This document shows, in pieces, positions 33,385 through 45,435 of a stretch of 64,000 bases of DNA. The DNA lies in NCBI GenBank assembly GCA_017311185.1, contig JAESUZ010004919.1, forward strand, positions 1-64,000, in the 5' to 3' direction. The position numbers and the translations under genes are program-made. The notes beneath the pieces were generated by a model, which had not been told where the DNA came from, made no database searches, and saw only the letters and a program-made list of their open reading frames with translations. Within the stretch, counting starts at the first letter, position 1. Each line of letters begins with the position of its first letter. The DNA comes from Proteles cristata cristata (taxonomy: Eukaryota > Chordata > Mammalia > Carnivora > Hyaenidae).

Positions 33385-34545
33385 ACCACTCTGGTAGGTG
33401 TTAAACTACACTAGATGTATATTTGTTCCACAGGAAGGAAATAAAGCTATCTTAGAAACCAAATGATAGAAGATTTTTTTAATTTATAATTTCATCTTTA
33501 CCTAATAATACAGTCTAATTTTCTTAATATGGAGCATTATATTTAAGGAATCATAGAGCTATGTGGATGAAAAGAGATTTGAGAGACATGGAAGTAGATG
33601 AAACATATTACCAGAGTGAAACAATGTAAGAGAAGAAAGTAAGGTCATACCAGTATAAAGAAATTTATTTTAGTCAACTCTGATAAAATATTTTTACTAG
33701 TCCTTAAGGAGAGAAGAATTGATTAATAAATCCATATGCCACATTACTATATTCATCATAGATTTTTCTCTCCATTGGGTCTTTTTATGTTATCCTTAAT
33801 TAGCATTTGCCAAATTGTGATAATACTCTAATTCTTATTCTTATGTAGCATTTTTTTTTTCCTATATGGGACTATTTAGACTTGAATCTTGAATCTTAGT
33901 TTTCCTAAATTTCATCATAAGTAGGTTAGATATGGCTTTTTTTCTTATTTAAAAAGATACTAATTGGGACCTTTCAACTGAAAACTCTGTTTGGCTAAAG
34001 GCATCTTTCTTCTACTCTTTCCCCACCGCCCCCAATTTAATTGTATTATTTTTATTATTAACTTCCCTACTCTTTTACATGTTAGGGTTTTTTATCCCAT
34101 AACTTCTACTAAATGGATATTGAAATGTCTGAAAATATAGTGCTAAGAAATTAAAAATACTATCAAAACAAAATTCTCTCCACAAAACAGGGAAAAATTA
34201 GAAAGCTATTTTATTACAAAATGGCATATGTGTATAGTGCAAGGCACATTGTAGGCAGTCTGCAAAAGAGACTGCAAAGTTTAGAAAGGATTTTACACAC
34301 ATTAGGTAGGTAAAACAAAAGACAGAACAATGAAAACTTTTCTTATCTCCTTGATAGACACATGGTTGTACCTTGTGATAGTCTCCTGTGTCTTTTGAGT
34401 TTATTTCAGAGACTTGTGTTTACATTTCTGTGATTCCAAGTGAATTTAAAAACAATAGACCAGGCTTACTATCATTTCTATTATGCTTCCAAGGAGACAC
34501 ATTAAAGGGGAGATGATAAAATGTCATAATTTTACCATTAAGTTA
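33385..34545. other. 1.1 kb of unique AT-rich sequence
   Basis: Nothing recognised. Confidence 0.5.
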
Positions 34546-34547
34546 TT

Positions 34548-34745
34548 GATACTAGCTAACATTTACTAAGCAATCAATATCATTAAATACACTACTAACG
34601 ACTTGGCATATATTAACTGTTGAGCCCCACAATATCTCTAATCAATAGATACTATTATTATATTACTACTACCACTCTTAGTATTAGTATCCTAAAAGTG
34701 AAAAAGAAGTATCAGGTCTAAATTACTTGTCAAGGATTTCAATAC
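34548..34745 (+). mobile_element. MIR element
   Basis: 'actagctaacatttactaag', 'acttggcatatattaactg', 'gatactattattatattac' and 'aattacttgtcaaggatttc' follow the MIR order: core, then 'aacttgcccaaggtc'. Confidence 0.65.
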
Positions 34746-35014
34746 AATTCTGATACATGACATAAAAAAAAATCTATTTTAATTTTTTTTTGCAAAAGAA
34801 ACTTTAGAACTTCTATACACATTTATTTTGCAAGGAACTTTTATTTGGAAGAATGGAAATAGATCGCATGAGGCATTTAAGACAAATTATAATCTCTAGT
34901 TTTTTATTAATACCTAGAGTGTTCTTCCAACCAAATTTTATCCGGGAGGTAGAAGGGTGCAGAATCCATGATCCTAAATTGGGAAATCTGAAGTAATCAA
35001 AAGTTTACCACCAA

Positions 35015-35150
35015 GTAGCTCCTTGACTTGAGGAAGCATTCAAATTCTCTGGGTTTCTGGTTCTTTATCTGTACATTTAGAAAGTAGTACTAGGGCTCTG
35101 TGGGGCCCTTACATCTTTAACAGTCATTAATTCAATCTTATTTAAACCCT
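35015..35150 (+). mobile_element. Possible MIR fragment
   Basis: 'ccttgacttgaggaagcatt / caaattctctgggtttctgg / ttctttatctgtacat' resembles MIR 'ccttgggcaagtcacttaacctctctgtgcctcagtttccttatctgtaaaat'. Confidence 0.45.
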
Positions 35151-35387
35151 ACAGAACCCAGAGTTGCTTATAATGAGCTCTTACAGTTTGTGTGCCAACC
35201 ATGGTACAGTTTTGTTCAAAGAAGCCTTGAGACCATTAGGAGATCTGGAATATATTCAAGCTTTCTTACTATGAATGAATTGAAAGCTTCAATATTTCAA
35301 AATACCCATATTCTGAGTTTACTACAGATACTTTATTCCTCAGGTATTCACTTGGCTTTTGATAGTCTAGACTTTTTCCTATATATA

Positions 35388-35540
35388 ACTGCTTCAATTT
35401 CTATAAAATGGGGATAATAATTGCACCTAGTTCAAAAAGTTGTAGTGAGGATGAAATTCATAAAACACACCAAATGATTAAAATATTACCTTGCACATCT
35501 ACTTCTTAAATGTTAGCTGTTATCATTAACCTCCCCGATG
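35388..35540 (+). mobile_element. MIR element
   Basis: 'tctataaaatggggataata', 'ttgtagtgaggatgaaattc' and 'cttgcacatctacttctta / aatgttagctgttatcat' match the second half of MIR. Confidence 0.75.
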
Positions 35541-35544
35541 TGGT

Positions 35545-37090
35545 CATCTTATTCTCTCTTCACATAGAAATACAAATGATGTATTAATAGTGCATTTGAC
35601 AGTTGGTAAATAGATCCCACCATGTAGCATGCCAAATATGTAAATTAAAATATCTAAACGAATGTTCTAAAGCTACAATGTGGATGAATGTTTATCTTTA
35701 TTCAGAAACAATATATTGATGACATTTCTGCCCAATATGGAAAATTTCAAGTCAGATCACAATAAAGGAAAACCTCTCCCTCTTTCTCCCCATTGCACTC
35801 ACCCTCCACATTCCTACCGGCTTTTAACATTTTCCTAGTACCTTAAACTGAGTCATAACCAAAAAGCCTGTCCTCATTGGATTAAAAATGTAAAAACTAA
35901 ACAAGCTACAAAAATAAATAAGCAAATAAGATATTTTTTAGCCATTTTCTTTCTGTTTTTTTCATCTTTCAGCTGTTGAATTCTTATTTTCATACTCCTG
36001 TTTCTCAAATACCTTCACTTTGGCAACGTCTTGATCCTCTCTTTAGGCTGTTCAAATTGGTCTGACTCTTGCCTTTTGAATGAAGGAGAAATTGCTTTTC
36101 AATCAAAGATATGATAGAACTCTCAACCACTCCCATTCATATCTGTGTCATAGAGACAAACTATAAAAAGTAAAAAAGTCAAACTTTAAAAGTAAAACTA
36201 GCTGAACTAATTGAAAATTAAATTTTGGAAGTGATAAGTCTTGATTAGTATCAATAGATTAAAACTTTGCTCAGAAATAACTTGATTAAATTAACCATAG
36301 AAGATTGAGAATTAAGTCTTAAAAGAAATCAACATCCAAGCAGAATGATGTAGAAGGTCGGGTTGGTAGGCAAAAAAAGTCAGCCAATGGAAAGAAAACA
36401 TGTATTGGTTTTTTTCCTTGTAGGGTTTTAGATAATTTTATGAAAAATAACTAGAATTTTATTGAAAATCCACTGAGTAATCTTTACTTTTTGATGTGGA
36501 CAGCAAAATATATAAAATATGAATTTAATACTTCTCAATTGTTTCATTTGCTTTCATTAAGTAACACATTAAAGAACACATTTGAGTAAGTGGAATCTTT
36601 TTTGTGACTTTAACATGCAGTTTTTATTATTTATAGGTAACTCCATAGGTACACTAACATCTAATGATGAGAGATTAGATGGCATTATAGATCACTTAAC
36701 TCCTTCCCATAATAATTCTTCTTTATTTATCTGCTAACCAAGGGTAATTAATTTTCTTTTCTTTGCTATTTGGGAAGAGATTTCATGTACATGACACGGC
36801 TCTACTTTCATACCTTATATAGTAATATTTGTAATTATAATATTATGAAAACCACTCTTCTGTCATCCATTGTGGTTAAAGCAAGGTATGAAATAAATTT
36901 TAGAGAATTTTTCTTAAGACAATTTTTTTTTACCTATCTTTTATCTTTAGGTTAAAAATCCTTGTCACTTATTTTTCTCATTTTGTTGGTGGTTTCCTCC
37001 ATGTTTTTTGAAAGTTGTAGCTAATAAATGAGCAAGATGAGACTGGGAGAAAATTAAGAAGCTAATTTGGAATCAGGAAACCAAATTTCC
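35545..37090. other. 1.5 kb of unique AT-rich sequence
   Basis: Nothing recognised. No coding character. Confidence 0.5.
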
Positions 37091-37094
37091 TTTC

Positions 37095-37190
37095 AAACCC
37101 TCTCACTAGTAACCTTGTAAAACTTTAGGGAAACTATTTAACCTATAGGTGAGTTTGCTGATAATCTCTAAGATCTTTTCTAACTTTTTT
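37095..37190 (+). mobile_element. Possible MIR fragment
   Basis: 'actagtaaccttgtaaaact / ttagggaaactatttaacct' resembles MIR 'ctagctgtgtgaccttgggcaagttacttaacct'. Weak. Confidence 0.4.
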
Positions 37191-37199
37191 GCCATCTAA

Positions 37200-37920
37200 A
37201 ATACTCTTGTAACTTGGCATTGTGGAATGTGTTTAAAAGATGTTTCTTTTCACTAAAACATGACAAACATATAATCATATTATTCATCTTGCCATTTTCT
37301 CCACATTGTTCTGAAAAAAGATACGGCAGACAGAGAATTGGAAGATATTCTTAAAAACTGTTATTAAAGTTCATAGTGGAGGCAGTTGGATAAAAATGCT
37401 GTGCTTTCTGAAGTAAAAGCTCTATCTTTCCTCGCCTAGTGAACTCCAGAGAGAAAGTACTACTTTTCCAAAGAGAGAGGAAAGCTGTAACAACTACAGA
37501 ATTGCTATCACCCCGCTACAATCCCTACTGTCATGCTTATGTCAGATGTCACAAATTTTGAAAAGGTCTGTGCAACTTATATATCATGCACCTCTACTCT
37601 CCAGACAATTCTAAAGCAAGGAAAAACAGAGGCTTTGATTTTTGTTTGGCGCTGGCGAAAACTGTGATGTGCTTAAAACATCATTATAAAAAATGCTAAT
37701 AGGTACTTGTAAAGCATCTGAAGATTATGTGTAACACTAGCTATTTGATATATGATGTAAACAGAGTAATTGAGTGATTTAAAGTCTTTATACACACCTG
37801 GTGTAATCCAAATGGATAGATTATTCTCACATTAAGGTTGTGCTACTTTACAGTGTCCAAAACAAAATTATGTTATAGTAATATGATTTCAAGAATCACT
37901 AAGGTGATTTGAATTCCGAA
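37200..37920. other. Unique sequence with a less AT-rich core
   Basis: The stretch 37390-37680 is less AT-rich than its surroundings and carries no repeat I know. It has no long ORF and no splice-site pair. Confidence 0.45.
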
Positions 37921-37924
37921 CTAG

Positions 37925-38090
37925 AGTTCTGAAGTCAAACCTCATTTTTCAATTCCTTTTCTTATTATACTGTGTGTGATGATGATAGGCAAGTCACCAA
38001 TCTCTGGGAATGTGATTTTCTCCTAAACAATGCCTATCTTATGAACCAAGAGGATCAAATATACTTATGGATATTAAACAACATTGGAAA
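37925..38090 (+). mobile_element. MIR-like element
   Basis: 'tagagttctgaagtcaaacc', 'gataggcaagtcaccaatct / ctgggaatgtgattttctcc' and 'caatgcctatcttatgaa' follow the MIR order. Confidence 0.55.
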
Positions 38091-38152
38091 TAATTGGGTG
38101 AGTTTTAATTTCAAATTTAAATGAACTTCTTTATTTTGTCAGAAGTGATGAG

Positions 38153-38368
38153 TTTTTTTTTTTTAATGTATATTTATTTTTGAGAGAGAGAGAGAGACCG
38201 AACAAGAGCAGGGGTGGGCTAGGGAGGGAAGGAGACACAGAACTTAAGCAGGCTTCAGGCTCTGAGCTGTCAGCACAGAACCCTACACTTGGCTTGAACC
38301 CACAGACCGTGAGATCATGACCTTAGCTGAAGTTGGATGGTTAACCCACTGAGCCACCCAAGTGTCCT
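38153..38368 (-). mobile_element. Feline SINE
   Basis: The full-length minus copy runs from a T run through 'gagctgtcagcacagaaccc' to 'gccacccaagtgtcct'. Confidence 0.92.
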
Positions 38369-38504
38369 AGTGGAGGTAAATTTTTATCTAATGCCATTTT
38401 GGGTGGATGAAGCTGAAAAAACTCATAATTCCTATTTTCTTTAAAAGGTTATTGATGTTTCTCTCATTCATTTAAATTGATAATTAAAAAAATTAAATAA
38501 AGTT

Positions 38505-38612
38505 GAAGGATAATAACACTTGGGGTGAGCATAGCATAACATATAGACTTGTTGAATCACTATGTTGTACACCTCAAACTAATGTAACATAGTGTGTCAA
38601 CCATAATCAAAT
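38505..38612 (+). mobile_element. Carnivore L1 3' end, short
   Basis: 'gacttgttgaatcactatgt / tgtacacctcaaactaatgt / aacatagtgtgtcaacc' is the L1 3' terminus, the same type as at 6703-6843. Confidence 0.82.
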
Positions 38613-38644
38613 AAAAAAGAAGAGAGAGAGAGATACTTTTACCT

Positions 38645-38686
38645 CAAAAACAAAACAAAACAAAACAAAACAAAACAAAACAAAAC
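38645..38686 (+). repeat. (AAAAC)n microsatellite
   Basis: About eight pentamer units lie in tandem just after the L1 3' end, possibly grown from its tail. Confidence 0.95.
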
Positions 38687-38689
38687 CAG

Positions 38690-39405
38690 AATGTCTCCCA
38701 AACTCCAAACAAGTTAATGGTCAGAAGAAAACAGCTAGCCATGATGACAAGACCAGATTATAACTAATTCCTGGACTTGTAAGAAGATGAATGGACATTA
38801 CAGATGAGGACAAAGTGGTCTTTGGAGCTTTAATTTCAGACTCACTTGATTTTTTTTCTTCTTTTAATGAGACCTCAGAATCCATAATCAGGTGGAGTTC
38901 AATATTATTCATCTATTCTTAGGTCTCCTGTTATATTTTGTCTAAACTCCACCTCTGCATTAACAGATGGTTTTTACATAGTACTATAAATAATTCTTCT
39001 GGAAATTCTCTTTGTCCTAACATATTTAGGTGATAAGAACTTGTGTCTCATCATCTTAGATATTTATAGAATTTAATTTATGCTTTTGCTAATCCAGGTA
39101 GCTTTCTACTTTATATTTTATACACATCAGAATAATACAACTTATAAATAGCATATTTACAACTCTGAAAAAGCAGTAAAACCTTTTAAAATATTATGAA
39201 ACATAAGAATGAAGAAACACAAAGAATCCTTACTACTAAAATTATACAGCACAAAGTAAACACAAAGAAGTATGATTATTTTCTTCTATGGTTTTATAAA
39301 TACATATATACATATATGTATATGGATATATTTATATAATTTCATTCTAATATTTAGTTTTAATGATATATATTATATATCTTATATATATATAATTACA
39401 TTTTA
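38690..39405. other. Unique AT-rich sequence
   Basis: Alternating TA/CATA runs lie near 39300-39400. Nothing else is recognised. Confidence 0.5.
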
Positions 39406-39412
39406 TATGACA

Positions 39413-39619
39413 TTTTAAGTTTATTTTATTTATTTTGAGAAAAAGAGAGAAAGCATAAACAGGGGATGGGCAGAGAGAGAGGGAGAGAGAATCCCAAGCA
39501 GGCTCTTCACTGTCAGTGCAGAGCCTGACACAGGGTTCGAACACATGTATCACAAAATCATGACCTGAGCCTAAATCAAGAGTCAGATGTTTAACTGACT
39601 GAGCCAACTAGGTACCTCT
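39413..39619 (-). mobile_element. Feline SINE, diverged
   Basis: The minus-strand copy ends in 'gagccaactaggtacctct'. Flanking TATATGACATTTTAAG and TATAAAATATATTTTAAG are a possible duplication. Confidence 0.9.
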
Positions 39620-39624
39620 ATAAA

Positions 39625-40500
39625 ATATATTTTAAGTTTTAGTTTTATTGTTGCCAATAATGTTTTATCTGCCTACCTCTGGAAATATTATGGATTTTAA
39701 CACTTTTCTTTGCCAAAAAGTAAGTTGAAGAATTTTCTAAGCTATTGGGATAATAATGACTTAAACTACACAAGAGTACTTATGGCTGCATACTTTATTT
39801 GCAATTTTACCTGTGTCTGCCACTTAAATTACCAATAAGTAACTTCAGAGACAATGGATTTAAATTTTTAGAATATGTTAAGTAAGACAATGAATGATAT
39901 TGAAATCTGCTGATAATTATTGCAGAGTATCATTAAGGCTGTATTAATTAGAATAGCAGTCAGAGAGAGGGGGAGAAAATTATTGGGGATGATAAAAAAA
40001 GCCACATTAATTGGTATAGTAGTATGAGAAATACAGAAAAAAAGAAAAATTTTGAAAAATAGCCCTAACAAAGTACATTATTTTTGATACTAAAAAGATT
40101 TGGGATCAAGTTGATAGAATTAAAATACTGTAAATCAGATTGGTGAATAGTTACCATGTTCCTTAAATCTCAATATTCAATGCTTGACTGTATTTCTCTC
40201 TGTATTCTTTCATTTGCATTCCATTTTGTATTCCAATAGTACAAATTCTGGTTGAATATTTTGTTTTAAGTGTAATATAAATATGAACTAGGTAAAATAT
40301 TTATTCTAATAAAATTAAAAATATTTCTTACATACCTATATACATACATGGTAATAGAGTGTTGGGAACAATTAGGACCTATCTATATCTGGCCTTGGTT
40401 TCATTTTATCCTAAACCATTGCAGTGCTAAGAATATATCAGATTTTCTTCTGAATGATATATGTAAATAGGTTGAAGTTATATGAAAGCTTATATCAAAA
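39625..40500. other. Unique AT-rich sequence
   Basis: Nothing recognised. Confidence 0.5.
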
Positions 40501-40511
40501 CAAATGCATAT

Positions 40512-40728
40512 ATATATTTTTTAATTTTTAACATTTATTTACCTTTGAGAGAGAGAGAAACAGCACAAGCAGGGTAAGGGCAGAGGGAGAGGGAGACACA
40601 GAATCCAAAGCAGGCTCCAGGTTCTGAGCTGTCAGCACAGAGCCTGACACGGGGCTCAAATTCACAAACTGTGAGATCATGACCTGAGCTGAAGTCGGAT
40701 GCTCGACTGAGCCACCCAGGTGCCCCTT
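40512..40728 (-). mobile_element. Feline SINE with duplication
   Basis: AAATGCATAT (40502-40511) and AAATGTATAT (40729-40738) flank a full minus copy ending 'gccacccaggtgcccctt'. Confidence 0.93.
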
Positions 40729-40739
40729 AAATGTATATT

Positions 40740-42410
40740 TTAGATACATTTGTAAGTGCAATGTACCACTTTGGGTAAGTAGCAATTTAGTTTTAATTTT
40801 TTCAGCTTCTCATTCAAAAAACCAACTAGGTCACCAGGAATAATGAAAATGATTTTAAAAACTACATTCTCAGCTAAATTAGGACACAAAAATGCCTCCA
40901 AATCTTATATGTGGTAACAATGTGGCCAAAAAGCCAAGCCAGCCAGTGAGACCACATAGGAAGTCAAGGAAGTGGCCTGAGGAGGAAAAGCATTTTGTGG
41001 TTGCATATTTCAGAACTCTCTAGCATACATTCACTTCCATAAGAAAACAAAATGCTTCATCCTGATAGGACTCTGCAGTAAATGTAGTTTTGCTGCTGTG
41101 AATTGAGAAGAAAGGTGCAGAAGTGTGTGGGAGTGCCCAGAGGTAACTGATCTTATTACAGTCTCTACTAAATACCTCTTTTAAAAGTGACTGCTTCACA
41201 TTTGAAGAAAGGACTGTGTCTTCTGGTGACAGCTGAGTATAAAAAAAAAAAAATCAAAGAAAACTCAGTTTATCAGTAGAAACCCCATGAAACAGAATAG
41301 GTTTGAAGGGTCACAGGAGGGTGGCTACACTGAGGTGGCATGAATTACCACTGTAATAACAGAGGAGGGAGACCTGAAACTATGAAGCCTGAAAAGTTCC
41401 CCTCTTCCTATACTCCACTTAAACCTCCTGCTATTAGTGCAGAGAAATTAATTCAGTCCAACACAAGTGCCAGAAAAAGAATACTCAAAGCTCCATAGAG
41501 GTAGTCTTGGGCAAAATATTTAAAAGGATCAGTAGAACAATCCTAAAGATAATAAAATCTCACCACAAAAAGGTTCGATCACAACAAAAACATGGTAACA
41601 TATTTTGAACATAATTTATTTTTAATGAAGCAATCAGATTTATGAAGTAGCACCAAGGGTAAACATACAGAAACTCAAATAACAGTTAAATAGAAAGTAA
41701 AAGCTGACAACTAGACAGCAGTATAATGTGAAATGAGTTCTAACAAAATGAAAAGAAAGATGGTAAACTTCATAAATGAAGAATAAATAAAAAGAAACAC
41801 GAAAGAAGTAGACATGCTAGAAAGCACAATGAGAACATGGAAGATAAAAAAAAAACATTGGTACAATGATACACATAAATAAAGACAAAGAATATAGTGA
41901 ATTAAAGTCAACATTATAGATACAGATCATAGGAAAAGGCAACCTAAAGTATGCATTATTATAGTTGACAATGAAAAAAGAAAGGAAAACAATTCAAAAT
42001 AAGTTTCCTAAAATAATCTAAGGCTGGGGGTTCTTCACCTACAGTACAAAGCCCTGCATGGAGAGGATGACATCCAGCTCTGATAACATTGGGGCAAATG
42101 GAGAAGAATGCAGTTATTGCTGGGAATGAGGATAATAATCTATGCCTGCCTCATAAATCTCATGTCTACTCTCAGGATAATATGAATAAATAAACACATA
42201 TCTAAATCTTATGAATAATACTTACATATCTTATCAACTAGTATTGCAGTCACCTCATATTCACCCCTCGTCACTGGAGATTTACACCCTAAGGCCATGA
42301 GAATGGATAAACATAGCACCAGACACTTGACAGATGAGATCAACAGCAGTCTGTTAGTCACATATGCTCAAAACCTAGGATTTATAGCAACGTAGCATCT
42401 AATAAAACTA
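40740..42410. other. 1.7 kb without confident features
   Basis: The part from about 41630 to 42000 is A-rich and faintly like old L1 ORF1. I could not place it with confidence. Confidence 0.4.
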
Positions 42411-42414
42411 ATAA

Positions 42415-43911
42415 AACATTAAGATTTCTGGGTTCTGGTCCAGCATGTAAAGAACTTGGGAATCCTTGTTCTGTCCTACAACAAATAAAAACATAAAGTA
42501 GGTAAAAAAAAAATTAACAACTTTTTTGGCCCTGTCAGTGAAGTTACAGGCCAAACCTCTTTCCCCATACTTGCAGAGACAGGTGATTACAGAGAATCAC
42601 AAATTTCTGAAGGAGAAACACATAGCAGAAATCTCTGTGGGGACAGTGTTGATGTGGGAAAACAAATTGTAATTGCCGAGTTGCTGGAGACAATGTAGAC
42701 AACTCTGAGAGCTAAATACTCTAGGAAACCCAGTCATAGGGGATACCCTCACTTTGTAAGTGTTACCTCTAGGCAATTGATCAGTCTCCCAAAGTGAATA
42801 TCAGAGAAAACCCCCTTCCTACTTACTTCTGGCAGAGGGAGGAGAAAAATAACCATTTCTAAATATGCCAGAGAATTTTTGTAACAAGTCTGCCCTGTAG
42901 AGAAACTATTTTATTAGAGCCAAAATTGCTGACTCTTTTTCAGAGCCTAACTGACCTCTAGGAAGGGATATAAATGACTATAGCCTACTCTAGCCATCCT
43001 ATCCAAAGGGAGGAACAAATTGCCAAGCATCTGTGGAATTTGAGGTTCAGAAGTACTTTCTGAGTACCTAGACTGAGACTTAATTATAGGACAGTAGAAT
43101 ACGTCTTAGCTTATCACACTCTACCACCACAGTTTTAAAAGTCTATAATCCAGCTCTTTTTACATACCACATCATGTCTCGGTATCAAGAAAAAATTACC
43201 AGGCATCCCAAAAGGCAAAAATAATTAAATAAATAACAATTAAAACGGACAATGCAAGCATCAGAAGAAGATATGGCAGAAATGTTGGGATTTTCAAGCT
43301 GAGAATTTACAACAACTATGATTAATATGTTAAGTATGCCTATAGATAAAGCAGATAACATGCAAAAAAATAGATAGGTAATATAAGCCAAGAAATACGG
43401 ATTCTAAGAATTTTAAGAAACGGTAATGAGCAGAAACAGTAAAAAGAAGAGTGAGTGAAAAGAATGCCTTTAATGAGCTCATTAAGGGACTGTACGTGGT
43501 GAAGAAAGACTCTGAGCCTAAGGATGTGTCAATAGAAACTTTGAAAACTAAAACATAAACAGGAAAATGTCTGGAAAAAAAAGTACCAGAAAATCCAAAA
43601 ACTGTGGGACGGCTACAAAATGCGTAATTTACATGTAATGGGAATACCCGAAGCAGAAAAAAAAGAGAAGGGAATAGAAAAAAATATTTATATTATATTA
43701 TATTATATTATATTATATTATATTATATTATAATGTTATATTAGTTATATTATATTTATCATATTATATATTATATATTTGAAGCAATAATGACAGAAAA
43801 TACCCTTCAAATTAATGTCAGATTCAAAACCACAGATCAAGGAAGCTCAGAGAACACTAAACAGGATAAAATAAAGAAACAATCAAGCAAAACCAAAATC
43901 TATCTCTAGAC
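42415..43911 (+). mobile_element. Second ancient L1: 5' region and first part of ORF1
   Basis: It parallels the element at 2210 from 'ttctgggttctggtccagca' onward and continues through 'gcaagcatcagaagaagata', 'aactatgattaatatgttaa', 'gggactgtacgtggtgaaga', 'aagactctgagcctaagga' and 'aaattaatgtcagattcaaa'. Frame breaks are frequent. It is cut at 43915 by an LTR. Confidence 0.75.
43686..43775 (+). repeat. (TATTA)n microsatellite
   Basis: About ten TATTA-type units run to roughly 43733, followed by degenerate TA-rich sequence. It lies inside L1 ORF1. Confidence 0.93.
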
Positions 43912-43915
43912 GTAT

Positions 43916-44519
43916 TGAGTAGGGAAAGAGTTAACATTAGGAGGGGAAAGACAGGGAATTTTAAGGAGCCAGGGTATAGCTACAACCGGGAAAATGAGGA
44001 AGCAACAGTGTCAATGGAGTTTGGGGAAAAAGAGGATAAGGTAAACATTCTCTGGACCTGCCCCGGCTAGGTACCAAGCGTGGAGTCTCACACACTTTTC
44101 AGTTAGGTCCAAGTAAAAAGCCAGGGACAGGGGCATCTGAGTGGCTTAGTTGGGTAAGTGTCCAACTTCAGCTCAGGTCATGATCTTATGGTTCATGAGT
44201 TCGAGCCCCGCGTTGGGCTCTATGCTGACAGCTCAGAACCTGGAGCCTGTTTCAGATTCTGTGTCTCCTCTCTCTGTTTCTGCCCCTCCTGCTCACCCTC
44301 TCTTTCTCTCTCTCAAAAATAAATAAATATTTTAAAAGTTTTTAAAAAGACAGGGACAAAAATCCTTAGCAGCTACCTAGTTGGGACCCCTCTCACTCTT
44401 AAGAGCTTTATACTTACCCTCAATAACCTCTATCGCTTTGCTCACTCCTCGTTTTCTGTGAGATTCATTCTTCGACCCCAACAGACAAGGGCGAGCGTCT
44501 TCCCCACCCTCCTGTAAAA
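43916..44519 (+). mobile_element. Solo ERV LTR inserted in ancient L1 ORF1
   Basis: L1 ORF1 reads 'tctctagacgtat' before it and 'atatcatatttaattgcaga' after it, so this is an insertion. The right half has an R/U5-like order ('caataacctctatcgctttg', 'ctcactcctcgttttctgtg', 'agattcattcttcgaccc'). Four-base flanks GTAT and ATAT fit a degenerate 4-bp duplication. The 5' end begins TG; the 3' CA is not seen. A SINE inside adds about 230 bases. No internal viral genes are present. Confidence 0.65.
44130..44343 (+). mobile_element. Feline SINE inside the solo LTR
   Basis: AAAAAGCCAGGGACA (44115-44129) and AAAAAGACAGGGACA (44344-44358) flank a full copy. B box GAGTTCGAGCCCCG is well kept. Confidence 0.94.
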
Positions 44520-44898
44520 ATATCATATTTAATTGCAGAACATAAGAAATGAAGGAATATTGAAAGAAGCCAGAGGGCAGAAAAGGTGTTACCTAGAAAT
44601 AAACAATTATTTCTCCTTAGAAGCCATGCAAGCAAGAAGACTGAAGTGAAATATTTTAAAGTACTGAGAGAGAAAAAATAGCAACTTAGAATTCTGTACC
44701 CTGAGAGACTACCCTTTAAAAGTGAAGGAGAAATAAAAACTTTTTTGAAAAAAAGAAAATAGAGGGAATTTGTTGCCAGTAGAGAGTAGACCTATTTTGC
44801 AAGAAATCTTAAAAAGAATTCGTCAAAGAGAATGAAAATAGTATAGGTCAGGAACTCATAAGTACATAATTAAAAAGGAGTATCAGAAATGGCATAAG
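44520..44898 (+). mobile_element. Second ancient L1: end of ORF1
   Basis: ORF1 resumes and reaches its end: 'ttgaaagaagccagagggca', 'agccatgcaagcaagaagac', 'agaattctgtaccctgagag' and 'agggaatttgttgccagtag'. Confidence 0.8.
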
Positions 44899-44900
44899 TA

Positions 44901-45008
44901 GGGACATCTGACAGGGTTAGTCAGTTAAGCATCCAACTCTTGATTTTGGTTCAGGTCACTATCCCAGGGTTGTGGGATAAAGCCCCTTGTTAGGCCCCAT
45001 GCTATTCC
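44901..45008 (+). mobile_element. Carnivore SINE, 3'-truncated
   Basis: Head, A box and B-box region are present up to 'taggccccatgctattcctc'. The CT run and tail are missing. Confidence 0.8.
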
Positions 45009-45010
45009 TC

Positions 45011-45165
45011 CAGAATACACATAAAACCATAAAACACAGCTCAACAAATTTAAAAGAATTAGAAATCTTAGAATGTCTGCTTCCAGACCAAATGTAATTA
45101 AACAATAAATCAGCAACAGGAAGATAGGTAGAAAAATCCCAAACTACTTGAAGATTCTATTTGTC
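45011..45165 (+). mobile_element. Ancient L1 ORF2 scrap (late endonuclease region)
   Basis: 'caacaaatttaaaagaatta', 'ccaaatgtaattaaacaata' and 'cagcaacaggaagatag' match the L1 ORF2 part that also appears at 51040-51180. Confidence 0.6.
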
Positions 45166-45432
45166 AGGATTCTTCAAAGAAACAGACCAGCAAGAGTAGT
45201 TTATTCAGTTATTATGAGGACTCGGTTTATGTGGTTACAGAGGCTGATAAGTCCCATTATCTAACATCTGAAAGCTGAAAAACCAGGAAATCCAAGCATA
45301 ATTCATCCAAAGTCTGAAATTCTGAGAAGTACTGGAGTCAATAATGGTATTCTCAGTCCAAGCGCTGGAGAAGATGAGATGAGATGGTCCAGCTGAATCA
45401 GACTGGATAAAGAGGTTATTTTCATATTGTCT
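45166..45432. mobile_element. LTR-like repeat, same family as 3311-4442
   Basis: 'gtcaggattcttcaaagaaa', 'gtttatgtggttacagaggc', 'gaaaaaccaggaaatccaag' and 'caaagtctgaaattctgaga' line up with the left half of the earlier repeat. The right half is absent. Confidence 0.55.
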
Positions 45433-45435
45433 GTA

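Noticed and set aside
43686..43775. Repeat array considered as CRISPR or satellite
   Set aside because: The units are 5-base TATTA with no spacers; it is a simple microsatellite within an L1.
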